Source: an uncultured Oscillospiraceae bacterium (GTDB taxonomy: Bacteria > Bacillota > Clostridia > Oscillospirales > Oscillospiraceae). From it: 22,433 bases of DNA. Below the pieces are notes generated by a model that was given only the letters and a program-made list of their open reading frames with translations, was not told where the DNA came from and ran no database searches. A program made the translations under genes and the position numbers. Within the stretch, counting starts at the first letter, position 1, and the number at the start of each line of letters is the position of its first letter. The DNA lies in assembly GCA_910589085.1 (NCBI GenBank), contig CAJUSG010000040.1:1-22433 (forward strand), given 5' to 3'. This document shows, piece after piece, positions 13,204 to 19,511 of the stretch.

Positions 13204-16029
13204 ATGAAACATAAGACAACCCTCCCCCGCAGAGCCGCGGCCCTGCTGCTGGCCCTTGTGCTGCTCCTCCCCGCGGCCTATGCCGCCGCCGGAGAGCGTA
13301 TGCTCCAGACCTCCGTCCCCGTGGTGGACGGGCTGACCTACTACAACACCGTCACCGTCAACAACGACCGGCGCATCGAGAGCCACGCCCTGGAGCTCGC
13401 CCCGGACAGCCCCGTACACCCCATTCTCCTCCAGGGCTCGGAGACCATCTACACCGGCGTCAGCATCAACCGGGCCATCTCCAACGCTCAGGCCGCGGGC
13501 TACCACGTGCTGGGCGGCATCAATACCGATTTTTTCTCCATGTCCAACGGCGTCCCCCTGGGGCTGGTCATTGAGGACGGGGTGTACAAGTCCAGCAATG
13601 AGGGCGAGAACGCCATGGTCATCACCGACGATCAGGTCTCCATTGTGGACCGCCCCCAGGTGTCCCTCTCCCTGTACGACCACACCTCCAGCATCACCGT
13701 CGTCCCCAACAACTTCAACAAGGCCCGCCACGACGTGGGCGGCGTCTATCTGCTCAACGGCGACTTCTCCACCATCTCCACCCACAGCAGCAGCGCGGGC
13801 TGGTATGTGCGCATGAAGGCCCTCCCCGACCCGGCCACCGGCCGGGCCCCCGACCTCACCGTCAACTCCGCCCTCACCCTGGAGGTCACCGAGCTGATTC
13901 TGTCTGACGAAGCCATCGTCATCGGCCCCGACGAGTACATTCTCACCGCCGCCGACGAATCCGGCCGCCGGGACGCCTTTATGGCCTTTCAGCAGGGCGA
14001 CCGCGTCACCCTGACCACCGCCTGCTCCGACCCCGTGCTGTCCGCCGCCCAGTGGGCCGGCGGGGTGGGTGACATCATGATCCGGGACGGGGCCGTCACC
14101 GACAGCTCCGACTGGGTATACGCCAGCGACGGCCGGCAGCCCCGCACCGCTCTGGGCATCAAGCCCGACGGCACCCTGGTGCTCTACGCCGTGGACGGCC
14201 GGCAGACCGGCTACTCCTCCGGCCTGTCCCAGAAGGATCTGGCCGACGAGCTGCTCCGCCAGGGCTGTACCACCGCTGTCAACCTGGACGGCGGCGGCTC
14301 CACCTCTCTGTCCCTGTGGGTGCCGGGCAAGAGCGGCCCCGCCCTGCAGAACAAGCCCTCCGACGGCCGCCCCCGCGCCTGCGCCACCTTCCTGCTGCTG
14401 GTTACCGACCAGCGGGGGGACGGCACCGCCCAGCGGCTGGCCCCCGCCGAAACCGGACAGGTTGTCCTCTCCGGCTCCTCCCTTCCCCTGCCCCAGGCCA
14501 CCGCCATCGACGAGGGGCTCAACCCCGTCTCCTCCGGCATCGCCGACCTGACCTACACCTCCCTCGACGAGCTGGGGACCATCTTCGGCTCCACCTACAC
14601 CGCCGGAAGCAGGGCGGGCACCGACACCATTCGCCTCCGCTCCGACGAGCTGCGGGGGGAGCTCCAGGTCCATGTGGTGAATCAGCTCACCGAGTTCACC
14701 GTGACCAGGGCCGGCTCCACCTCCGCCCTCACCGCCCTGACGGTCAAGTCCGGAGACCAGGTGCAGCTGGCTGTCTCGGGCAGCTACTGGGGCCGGACCG
14801 CCCTGCGTGACTTCGGCCCGGTGTCCGTCACCGTTGAGGGCGGGGTGGGCACCGTGGACAGCAGCGGGCTGTTTACCGCCTCTCAGACCCCCGGCAGCGG
14901 CTCCATCACCCTCTCCGCCGGGGGGATCAGCAAAACCATTCCCGTTTCCTTCTCCAACGTCCACACCGACGTGACCCAGGACCACTGGTCCTATGACGCG
15001 GTGGAGTACTGCTACAACAAGGGCATTGTCAGCGGCATCAGCGCCACCGAGTTCGGCCGGGACTACCCCATTATTCGGGGCGATTTCATGCTCATGCTCT
15101 ACAACGCCGTGGGCAAGCCGGCCCCCTCCGGCCCCTGCTCTTTCACCGATGTGGCCTCCACCGACTACTACTACAACGCCCTGTCCTGGGCCCAGAACCG
15201 GGGGCTGGCCTCCGGCGTCGGCGAGGGCAGATTCGCCCCCCGGGAGAATATCACCCGGGAGCAGGCCTTCTCCCTGCTCTACCGCTTCCTGCCCGTGGCG
15301 GGGAAGGACTGCCCTGACGGCGCGCTGTCCATCCTGGACCAGTTCAAGGACCGGGATCAAATCGCCGACTACGCCCGGACCGCCTCCGCCACCCTGGTGT
15401 CCCAGGGGCTGGCCTCCGGCAGCGACGGGAGCATCGATCCCAAGGGCACCCTGACCCGGGCCCAGATGGCCTCCCTGCTCTACCGGGTTCTGGAGCACAC
15501 CCCCATCAACCCCGACCAGCCCGCCGAGCCCTCCAACCCCGGCGGGACCACCAACCTCCCCGGCAGCTACCTCCTGGCCCTGGACCGCAGCGAGGCCACC
15601 CTGGCCTCCGGCGGCAGCATCACCCTTAACGCCTCCATTCTCCCCGCGGTGCCCGAGGCCGCCGTCACCTGGACCAGCAGCGACCCCAGCGCCGCCCCCG
15701 TCTCCGAAACCGGAATGGTCACCAACCTGTACACCGGGCTAGGCAGCAGGGCGGTCACCGTCACCGCCAGCTGGAACGGCCTGAGCTCCAGCTGTACGGT
15801 CGTCTGCCAGCAGGCGCAGCATGTGGGCTCCGTCACCGGCGCCGAGAACGGCCTGAATGTCCGCTCCGGCCCCGGCACCTCCTACACCGCCGTGGGCGGC
15901 CTGCGCAACGGCGCTCAGGCGGTGGTGCTGGGTTATCAGGAGGGCTGGTACCAGATCCTCTTCCGCAATACCGCCGGCCAGGCCGCAATCGGCTATGTGA
16001 CAGAACAGTATTTTACCCTGGACCGGTAA
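13204..16029 (+). CDS. Secreted SLH-domain protein with phosphodiester glycosidase, Ig-like and SH3b domains
   Basis: A 941-residue exported surface protein. It has a signal peptide at 1 to about 28 (ending AYAAA). A phosphodiester glycosidase (NAGPA-type) domain covers about 75-400, with GGINTDFF at 104-111, RTALGIKPDG at 314-323 and the signature NLDGGGSTS at 360-368. Uncharacterised beta-rich linkers follow at about 410-583. Three SLH repeats lie at about 586-637, 645-697 and 711-763, each with its variant of the ligand-binding turn (IIRGDF, ITREQA, LTRAQM). A bacterial Ig-like domain (about 788-867) and a C-terminal SH3b domain (about 875-936; NGLNVRSGPGTSY) complete it. SLH repeats bind pyruvylated wall polysaccharide, which ties this protein to the divergent CsaB operon. 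NAGPA-type domains cleave sugar phosphodiester links, so the substrate may be a wall or teichoic-type polymer. The ATG at 13204 follows AAGGAG. Confidence 0.92.
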   Translation: MKHKTTLPRRAAALLLALVLLLPAAYAAAGERMLQTSVPVVDGLTYYNTVTVNNDRRIESHALELAPDSPVHPILLQGSETIYTGVSINRAISNAQAAGYHVLGGINTDFFSMSNGVPLGLVIEDGVYKSSNEGENAMVITDDQVSIVDRPQVSLSLYDHTSSITVVPNNFNKARHDVGGVYLLNGDFSTISTHSSSAGWYVRMKALPDPATGRAPDLTVNSALTLEVTELILSDEAIVIGPDEYILTAADESGRRDAFMAFQQGDRVTLTTACSDPVLSAAQWAGGVGDIMIRDGAVTDSSDWVYASDGRQPRTALGIKPDGTLVLYAVDGRQTGYSSGLSQKDLADELLRQGCTTAVNLDGGGSTSLSLWVPGKSGPALQNKPSDGRPRACATFLLLVTDQRGDGTAQRLAPAETGQVVLSGSSLPLPQATAIDEGLNPVSSGIADLTYTSLDELGTIFGSTYTAGSRAGTDTIRLRSDELRGELQVHVVNQLTEFTVTRAGSTSALTALTVKSGDQVQLAVSGSYWGRTALRDFGPVSVTVEGGVGTVDSSGLFTASQTPGSGSITLSAGGISKTIPVSFSNVHTDVTQDHWSYDAVEYCYNKGIVSGISATEFGRDYPIIRGDFMLMLYNAVGKPAPSGPCSFTDVASTDYYYNALSWAQNRGLASGVGEGRFAPRENITREQAFSLLYRFLPVAGKDCPDGALSILDQFKDRDQIADYARTASATLVSQGLASGSDGSIDPKGTLTRAQMASLLYRVLEHTPINPDQPAEPSNPGGTTNLPGSYLLALDRSEATLASGGSITLNASILPAVPEAAVTWTSSDPSAAPVSETGMVTNLYTGLGSRAVTVTASWNGLSSSCTVVCQQAQHVGSVTGAENGLNVRSGPGTSYTAVGGLRNGAQAVVLGYQEGWYQILFRNTAGQAAIGYVTEQYFTLDR

Positions 16030-16030
16030 G

Positions 16031-16063
16031 AAAACTGCCACCCCATTTCGGGGTGGCAGTTTT
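16031..16063. terminator. Bidirectional terminator between the SLH gene and the small membrane protein gene
   Basis: A perfect 14-base stem (16031-16044 with 16050-16063) around ATTTC, with a T-run on the plus strand (16060-16066) and A residues on the other side, so it can act for both convergent genes. Confidence 0.93.
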
Positions 16064-16064
16064 T

Positions 16065-16529
16065 TTACTCCAGATCCTCAATCCGCATCCGTTTCAGGGC
16101 CTCCAGGGTGTCCCGGCGTCCCTTGTAGTGCAGCCAGATGCCGCCGAACACCGCCGTGGGGATGTTTGTCACCAGGAACACAGCGCCGATCATGAGGAGA
16201 GTCCTGGGGTGGAACTCGGTTTTTTCCGTCTCCCCTCTGGGGGCGTCCTCCTGGTCGGGGGCCTCGATATAGCTTCCCTCCGGGGCCGGGACCACCTGGT
16301 TGGCCCCGCCTTCGATGACACCGCCGCGCACGGTGGTGAACGCCCCCATGCTGAACACCATCAGCAGGGACAGCGCCAGGGAGAGCCCCGGCAGGATGAG
16401 CCCCAGCTTCGCGCTCTTGCGGCACAGCCACACCTGGAGCGCCACCAGCAGGGCGATAGGCAGCAGCAGAATAAACAGATAAAATACCAGTCCAAATATA
16501 CCGACGATAAAACCAGCGCCAGCCATCAT
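16065..16529 (-). CDS. Small membrane protein of unknown function, partner of a DUF2089 regulator
   Basis: I do not recognise this 154-residue protein. It has a long hydrophobic segment at residues 6-34, a second at about 43-61, a polar acidic middle (about 65-107) rich in Glu, Asp and Pro, a third membrane segment at about 112-129 (LLMIGAVFLVTNIPTAVFGGIW), and a basic C-terminal tail. The start is the ATG at 16529, in an ATGA overlap with the preceding gene; a second ATG follows directly at 16526, with better spacing from AAGGAGGA. The longer open frame upstream is only a shadow of the regulator gene. The coupling suggests it works with, or is controlled by, the DUF2089 protein. Confidence 0.8.
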   Translation of the reverse strand: MMAGAGFIVGIFGLVFYLFILLLPIALLVALQVWLCRKSAKLGLILPGLSLALSLLMVFSMGAFTTVRGGVIEGGANQVVPAPEGSYIEAPDQEDAPRGETEKTEFHPRTLLMIGAVFLVTNIPTAVFGGIWLHYKGRRDTLEALKRMRIEDLE

Positions 16530-16834
16530 AATTCCTCCTTCACAGTTCGTGTCTTTTTGTACTCCGCAATCAGGACCTTCGCCGTGTCCAGGTCCAGCTT
16601 TTCGTTCATCGCCAGCCGCTTGATGACGGCGATGTAGGGGTCGGCGGCGGTGTCCTCCACCATGCATATCTTTTGGATCAGCCGGTCCAGCCGCAGGCGC
16701 ACCGTGGGATAGGTCACGCCATACTGTCCGGCCATCTCCTTCAGCGACCCCGACGCCAGAATGAACTTCTTGATGAAGGCCACATCCTCCTCCTCCAAAC
16801 CGGCCATCCAGTCGGGCAGCAGCTCAATCGCCAT
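16526..16834 (-). CDS. DUF2089 family putative DNA-binding regulator
   Basis: A 102-residue protein. The motif LEEEDVAFIKKFILASGSLK near residues 13-32 followed by EMAGQYGVTYPTVRLRLDRLI near 33-53 is the DUF2089 signature and reads as a helix-turn-helix (GVTYPTVRLRLDRL as recognition helix). The zinc-ribbon N-terminus present in longer members is absent. The start is the ATG at 16834, preceded by AAAGGAGG with 7-base spacing, rather than the ATG at 16852. Its own promoter contains a perfect inverted repeat that could be its operator. It probably regulates its own operon and the coupled membrane protein; the signal is unknown. Confidence 0.87.
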   Translation of the reverse strand: MAIELLPDWMAGLEEEDVAFIKKFILASGSLKEMAGQYGVTYPTVRLRLDRLIQKICMVEDTAADPYIAVIKRLAMNEKLDLDTAKVLIAEYKKTRTVKEEL

Positions 16835-16858
16835 ATTGCGTCCTCCTTTCATGGTCCC

Positions 16859-16887
16859 AGTATAGCATTTAATATTATTAAAGTCAA
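16859..16887 (-). promoter_or_regulatory. Promoter and candidate operator of the DUF2089 operon
   Basis: Minus strand: TTGACT (16887-16882), 17-base spacer, TATACT (16864-16859) with an extended TG just before it. The spacer is almost filled by a perfect inverted repeat, TTTAATA-N-TATTAAA (16868-16882), which also touches the -35 box. A protein bound there would block the polymerase, making autorepression by the DUF2089 protein likely. Confidence 0.75.
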
Positions 16888-17079
16888 CCTTTAATTTTAT
16901 TTTTCATTTTATTTCTCTATATCAGATTTTTCCATAAAAAGGCTCGGCACAGACCACCTGCCTTCCATTTGAAAAAATATGCCGAAGATTGTAAAATGAA
17001 GTTGACAGAATATCTTTTCAAAGATAACCTGTATGGGCCGAGGAAAATTTGCAGATTATGATTACGCAGGCGCAGGGGT
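16888..17079. other. AT-rich non-coding stretch
   Basis: This stretch is part of the longest gene-free interval, which runs from 16835 to 17138. It is clearly more AT-rich than the surrounding genes, and no supported open frame or RNA gene was seen. The only structure noted is a consensus -35 box TTGACA at 17002-17007 followed by a dyad, TATCTTT-TC-AAAGATA, at 17011-17026; the matching -10 (TAACCT) is poor. Confidence 0.5.
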
Positions 17080-17111
17080 AAAATAAAAACTTCCCGCCCT
17101 TCGGCGGGAAG
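17080..17111 (-). terminator. Terminator of the Xre regulator gene
   Basis: A 9-base stem (17090-17098 with 17103-17111) with loop CTTC. On the minus strand it is followed by TTTTTATTTT (complement of 17080-17089). It lies 28 bases beyond the stop codon. Confidence 0.9.
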
Positions 17112-17138
17112 AAGTCATTCGCGGCACACCGGCCTGTT

Positions 17139-17384
17139 TTAATTCAGCGCCTCGTTTCGTTTGGGATAGGGGCGCATCTCCGCGGTGCGGCCCAGAATGT
17201 AGTCCGTTGAGGTGCCCAGGGTGTCCGCCAGGCAGCACAGCATATTCAGCGGCATGTCCCGCACGCCGTTCTCGTAGTCGCAGTATGTAGACTGAGAAAT
17301 CCCTATCAGAGTGCCTATGTCCTTCTGCGTCAGCTTTTTGTCCTTCCGAAGCTCCTTCAAAATATCAGAAGTAATCGGTCTCAT
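17139..17384 (-). CDS. Xre-family helix-turn-helix transcriptional regulator
   Basis: An 81-residue protein made almost wholly of one Cro/C1-type helix-turn-helix domain at about residues 8-63 (LRKDKKLTQKDIGTLIGIS, then QSTYCDYENGVRDMPLNML as recognition region, then LADTLGTSTDYILGR). There is no sensor domain, so it is a simple DNA-binding repressor or activator. The start is the ATG at 17384 after GAGGTG; the open frame extends to 17459 but that part lacks a ribosome site and has no domain similarity. A perfect -10 (TATAAT, minus strand 17456-17451) lies upstream without a clear -35. It is divergent from the gene at 17541 and is likely to control that gene and itself. Confidence 0.9.
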   Translation of the reverse strand: MRPITSDILKELRKDKKLTQKDIGTLIGISQSTYCDYENGVRDMPLNMLCCLADTLGTSTDYILGRTAEMRPYPKRNEALN

Positions 17385-17447
17385 AAACACCTCATCATTT
17401 ACCCTGGGGCCGGCGGAGCAAACCCGCCCGCGTACGATTACATCACC

Positions 17448-17502
17448 CAAATTATACACCCAGTGAGATATTTACATTGTCTCTCTGATTTTGTATAATT
17501 TG
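17448..17502. promoter_or_regulatory. Divergent promoter region with an 11-base inverted repeat over both -10 boxes
   Basis: Plus-strand promoter: TTTACA at 17471-17476, 17-base spacer, TATAAT at 17494-17499. Minus-strand promoter: TATAAT at 17456-17451 with a weak -35. Both -10 boxes lie in copies of one 11-base word, CAAATTATACA (17448-17458) and its exact complement (17492-17502). The identity runs past the hexamers, so these may be paired operators for the Xre protein. Confidence 0.65.
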
Positions 17503-17540
17503 AGAAAATATCGACCCATCTCAATTTTTAGGAGGCATCT

Positions 17541-17864
17541 ATGCATCTGCAAGACCATATTAAAGCCGTTCTGCGCGGACATGGCATCCAAAAAACGCCC
17601 AAGGCCTTCTTCTACACCACAGAGCTGGCGGAGCTGTATCTGCTCCCCTTCACCGGGATGCTCCTGTCCAACCTGCTGGGCCTCGTGGCGGAGCGCAACG
17701 GGATTCAGGAGTTCTCCCTGCGCCGGGAGCTGCTGTTTCTCTGCCGGAAAATCCGGCAGTATGACCCCGGATGGTACTGCCGTGTGTTCTCCGGGGGGTT
17801 CAACGTGTTCGCCTATATAAAATCCGTCGCCCTGGAGGCCCTGGAGCACTCCCGCGCCTCCTGA
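17541..17864 (+). CDS. Small protein of unknown function
   Basis: I do not recognise this 107-residue protein. It looks soluble and mostly helical, with a central hydrophobic stretch (LYLLPFTGMLLSNLLGLVAE at about 32-51) that could be one amphipathic or membrane helix, and several basic residues. It has a good TTTACA/TATAAT promoter and an AGGAGG ribosome site 6 bases before the ATG at 17541, which supports real expression. It is divergent from, and probably controlled by, the adjacent Xre regulator. It could be a regulated effector, but neither toxin nor antitoxin features are recognisable. Confidence 0.75.
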   Translation: MHLQDHIKAVLRGHGIQKTPKAFFYTTELAELYLLPFTGMLLSNLLGLVAERNGIQEFSLRRELLFLCRKIRQYDPGWYCRVFSGGFNVFAYIKSVALEALEHSRAS

Positions 17865-17870
17865 GCCTGC

Positions 17871-17898
17871 AAAAAATCCCCGCCGCCGGGCGGGGATT
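17871..17898 (-). terminator. Terminator of the EamA transporter gene
   Basis: A perfect 10-base stem (17875-17884 with 17889-17898) around GCCG, with a run of six T on the minus strand (complement of 17871-17876). The plus strand has no T-run after the stem, so it mainly serves the minus-strand gene. Confidence 0.85.
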
Positions 17899-17918
17899 CC
17901 TCCGGCCCGGGCGCCCGA

Positions 17919-18803
17919 TCAGGCCCTCCTTTTCAGAAAGGAGAACTTGGTCTCTGAGCACACCACGGCCACAAAAATCAGCGCGAAGCCGGCCAGAAGC
18001 TGGGCGGTCACCTCGTCGCCGTAAAAGATCACCGAGGAGGCCACCCCAAATACCGACTCCAGGGACAGGATCACCGAGGCGGAGGCGGGGTCCGACCAGA
18101 CCTGCCCCACATTCTGGAACAGCAGGGCCACCGTTGTGGCCATGACGCACAGGTATACCATGGGCAGGAGGACCGCCGGGTCGGTGAGGGCGGAGGCGGG
18201 AAAGGTCTCGGTACAGGCCCCGCACACCCAGGCGTACAGGGCGGCAAAGGCAAACTGAAATACGGTGAGCAGGGTGATGTCCCTTCCGGGGGACACCTTA
18301 GCCACCGCCACAATGTGGCTGGCGTAGAACAGAGCGCAGCACAGCGTCAGCAGGTCGCCGGTATTGACCGTCAGCTCCCCCGTCAGGGACACCAGCCCCA
18401 CCCCCGTCACGCACAGCAGGGCGGCGGCGATGTTGTACCGGTCAGGCCGGGTCTTCACCACCGCCCAGGTGAGGAAGGGGACGATCACACAGTACACCGC
18501 CGTCAAAAAAGCGTTTTTGGAGGGGGTGGTCAGGGCCAGGCCGAAGGTCTGCACCGAATAGGCCAAAAACAGAAAGCCGCCGATGACGGCCCCCCGCCAC
18601 AGGTAGTCGGGGGTAAAATCCTTCCACTTTTTCCAGCACACCAGGGCCAGCAGCACCGCCCCCGCCGTAAAACGGACAGCCAGCAGAAAAAACACCGGTA
18701 TCACGTCCAGGGCGTTCTTCATAATAAAGAAGGAGGTGCCCCAGATCAGGGCGGCGGCGAACAGCATGGGCTTGGCCAGCAGTTTCATGGTTTTGGGAGA
18801 CAT
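17919..18803 (-). CDS. EamA family (drug/metabolite transporter superfamily) exporter
   Basis: A 294-residue membrane protein with ten predicted helices in two EamA repeats (about residues 10-140 and 155-285). Typical markers are AAALIWGTSFFIMKNAL near 16-32, LAVRFTAGAVLL near 41-52, and in the second half LQNVGQVWSDPASASVILSLESVFGV with the conserved Glu before VFGV. Members export amino acids or other small metabolites; the substrate cannot be assigned. The start is the ATG at 18803, with GGAG about 9 bases upstream; the ATG at 18788 lacks a ribosome site, and the open frame running back to 19442 is a shadow of the glycosylase gene on the other strand. It is divergent from the glycosylase gene with 66 bases between. 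Confidence 0.9.
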   Translation of the reverse strand: MSPKTMKLLAKPMLFAAALIWGTSFFIMKNALDVIPVFFLLAVRFTAGAVLLALVCWKKWKDFTPDYLWRGAVIGGFLFLAYSVQTFGLALTTPSKNAFLTAVYCVIVPFLTWAVVKTRPDRYNIAAALLCVTGVGLVSLTGELTVNTGDLLTLCCALFYASHIVAVAKVSPGRDITLLTVFQFAFAALYAWVCGACTETFPASALTDPAVLLPMVYLCVMATTVALLFQNVGQVWSDPASASVILSLESVFGVASSVIFYGDEVTAQLLAGFALIFVAVVCSETKFSFLKRRA

Positions 18804-18819
18804 GGAAATCAACTCCAGA

Positions 18820-18849
18820 TTGCAAAATAGGTTTTGGGTATGGTATGAT
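18820..18849 (+). promoter_or_regulatory. Possible promoter of the DNA glycosylase gene
   Basis: TTGCAA at 18820-18825 and TATGAT at 18844-18849 with an 18-base spacer. The boxes match the consensus at four and five of six positions. This is the best candidate in the short divergent gap. Confidence 0.45.
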
Positions 18850-18869
18850 GGGCAAAAGGGGGCGGACAG

Positions 18870-19466
18870 ATGGACATTCTCACCACAGACTTCTACCGCC
18901 GGGACACCCTCACTGTGGCCCGGGACCTGCTGGGCCGGGAGATCGTGCGGGTGCTGCCCGACGGAACGCGGCTGGGGTGCCGGATCACCGAAACCGAGGC
19001 CTATATCGGCCGGCTGGACAAGGCCTGCCACGCCTACGGCTATAAGCGCACCCCCCGCACCGAAACCCTCTTCGCCCCGCCGGGGACGGCCTATATCTAT
19101 CTGATTTACGGCATGTATCACTGCCTCAATTTCGTCACCGAGGCGGAGGGGGAGCCCGCCGCCGTCCTGATCCGGGGGGCGGTTCCGGCCGCAAACGGGG
19201 ATATTATAGCAAAAAACCGCTTCGGATGCAAGATGGAGGAGATGTCCTCTTATCAGCGAAAAAATTTTCTCAACGGCCCGGGCAAGCTGTGCCGGGGACT
19301 GGCGCTCACCCGGGCGGAAAACGGACTGGACCTCACCGGTCCGGCAGGGAGGCTGTATGTCTGTCCGGGCGCGCCTCCGGACCCCGGGCACATCCACGTG
19401 GGCAAGCGCATCGGAATCGACTATGCGGAGGAGGCCGTCCACTTCCCCTGGCGGTTCTATTTATAA
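18870..19466 (+). CDS. aag: DNA-3-methyladenine glycosylase (AAG/MPG family)
   Basis: Base-excision repair enzyme that removes alkylated or deaminated purines such as 3-methyladenine and hypoxanthine. The 198-residue protein spans the whole family fold: the active-site strand RITETEAYIG (38-47) with catalytic Glu43 and intercalating Tyr45 by correspondence with the human enzyme, then KRTPRTETLF at 59-68, PGTAYIYLIYGMYHCLNFVTE near 71-91, and the FLNGPGKLCRGLALT block near 133-147. The ATG at 18870 has a purine-rich AAAGGGGG site upstream. It is apparently monocistronic and divergent from the EamA gene. Confidence 0.95.
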   Translation: MDILTTDFYRRDTLTVARDLLGREIVRVLPDGTRLGCRITETEAYIGRLDKACHAYGYKRTPRTETLFAPPGTAYIYLIYGMYHCLNFVTEAEGEPAAVLIRGAVPAANGDIIAKNRFGCKMEEMSSYQRKNFLNGPGKLCRGLALTRAENGLDLTGPAGRLYVCPGAPPDPGHIHVGKRIGIDYAEEAVHFPWRFYL

Positions 19467-19471
19467 ACAAC

Positions 19472-19498
19472 GGGCCCCCGGCTTCAAGCCGGGGGCCC
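19472..19498. terminator. GC-rich hairpin between convergent genes
   Basis: A perfect 11-base stem (GGGCCCCCGGC at 19472-19482 with 19488-19498) around TTCAA, 6 bases after the glycosylase stop and 14 bases from the SLH gene stop. There is no true T-run on either side (only short T-rich stretches), so termination is plausible but not certain. Confidence 0.55.
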
Positions 19499-19511
19499 CT
19501 GCTGTTTCTGC

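Noticed and set aside
13066..15498. Very long minus-strand open frame (810 codons) over the SLH/phosphodiester glycosidase gene
   Set aside because: It is antisense to a gene with clear domains, is Gly/Val/Gln/His-rich as expected of a shadow frame in GC-rich DNA, and has no recognisable domain.
16853..17138. tRNA, riboswitch or known small RNA in the AT-rich gap
   Set aside because: No cloverleaf, conserved riboswitch core or CCA end was seen; the only strong hairpin is the terminator of the Xre gene.
17541..17864. Toxin-antitoxin pair formed by the Xre protein and the small divergent gene
   Set aside because: The genes are divergent rather than in one operon, and the small protein shows no RelE, HigB, HipA or other toxin motif.
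18804..19442. N-terminal extension of the EamA transporter frame
   Set aside because: The extension is antisense to the DNA glycosylase gene and has no membrane-transporter similarity; the ATG at 18803 has a ribosome site.
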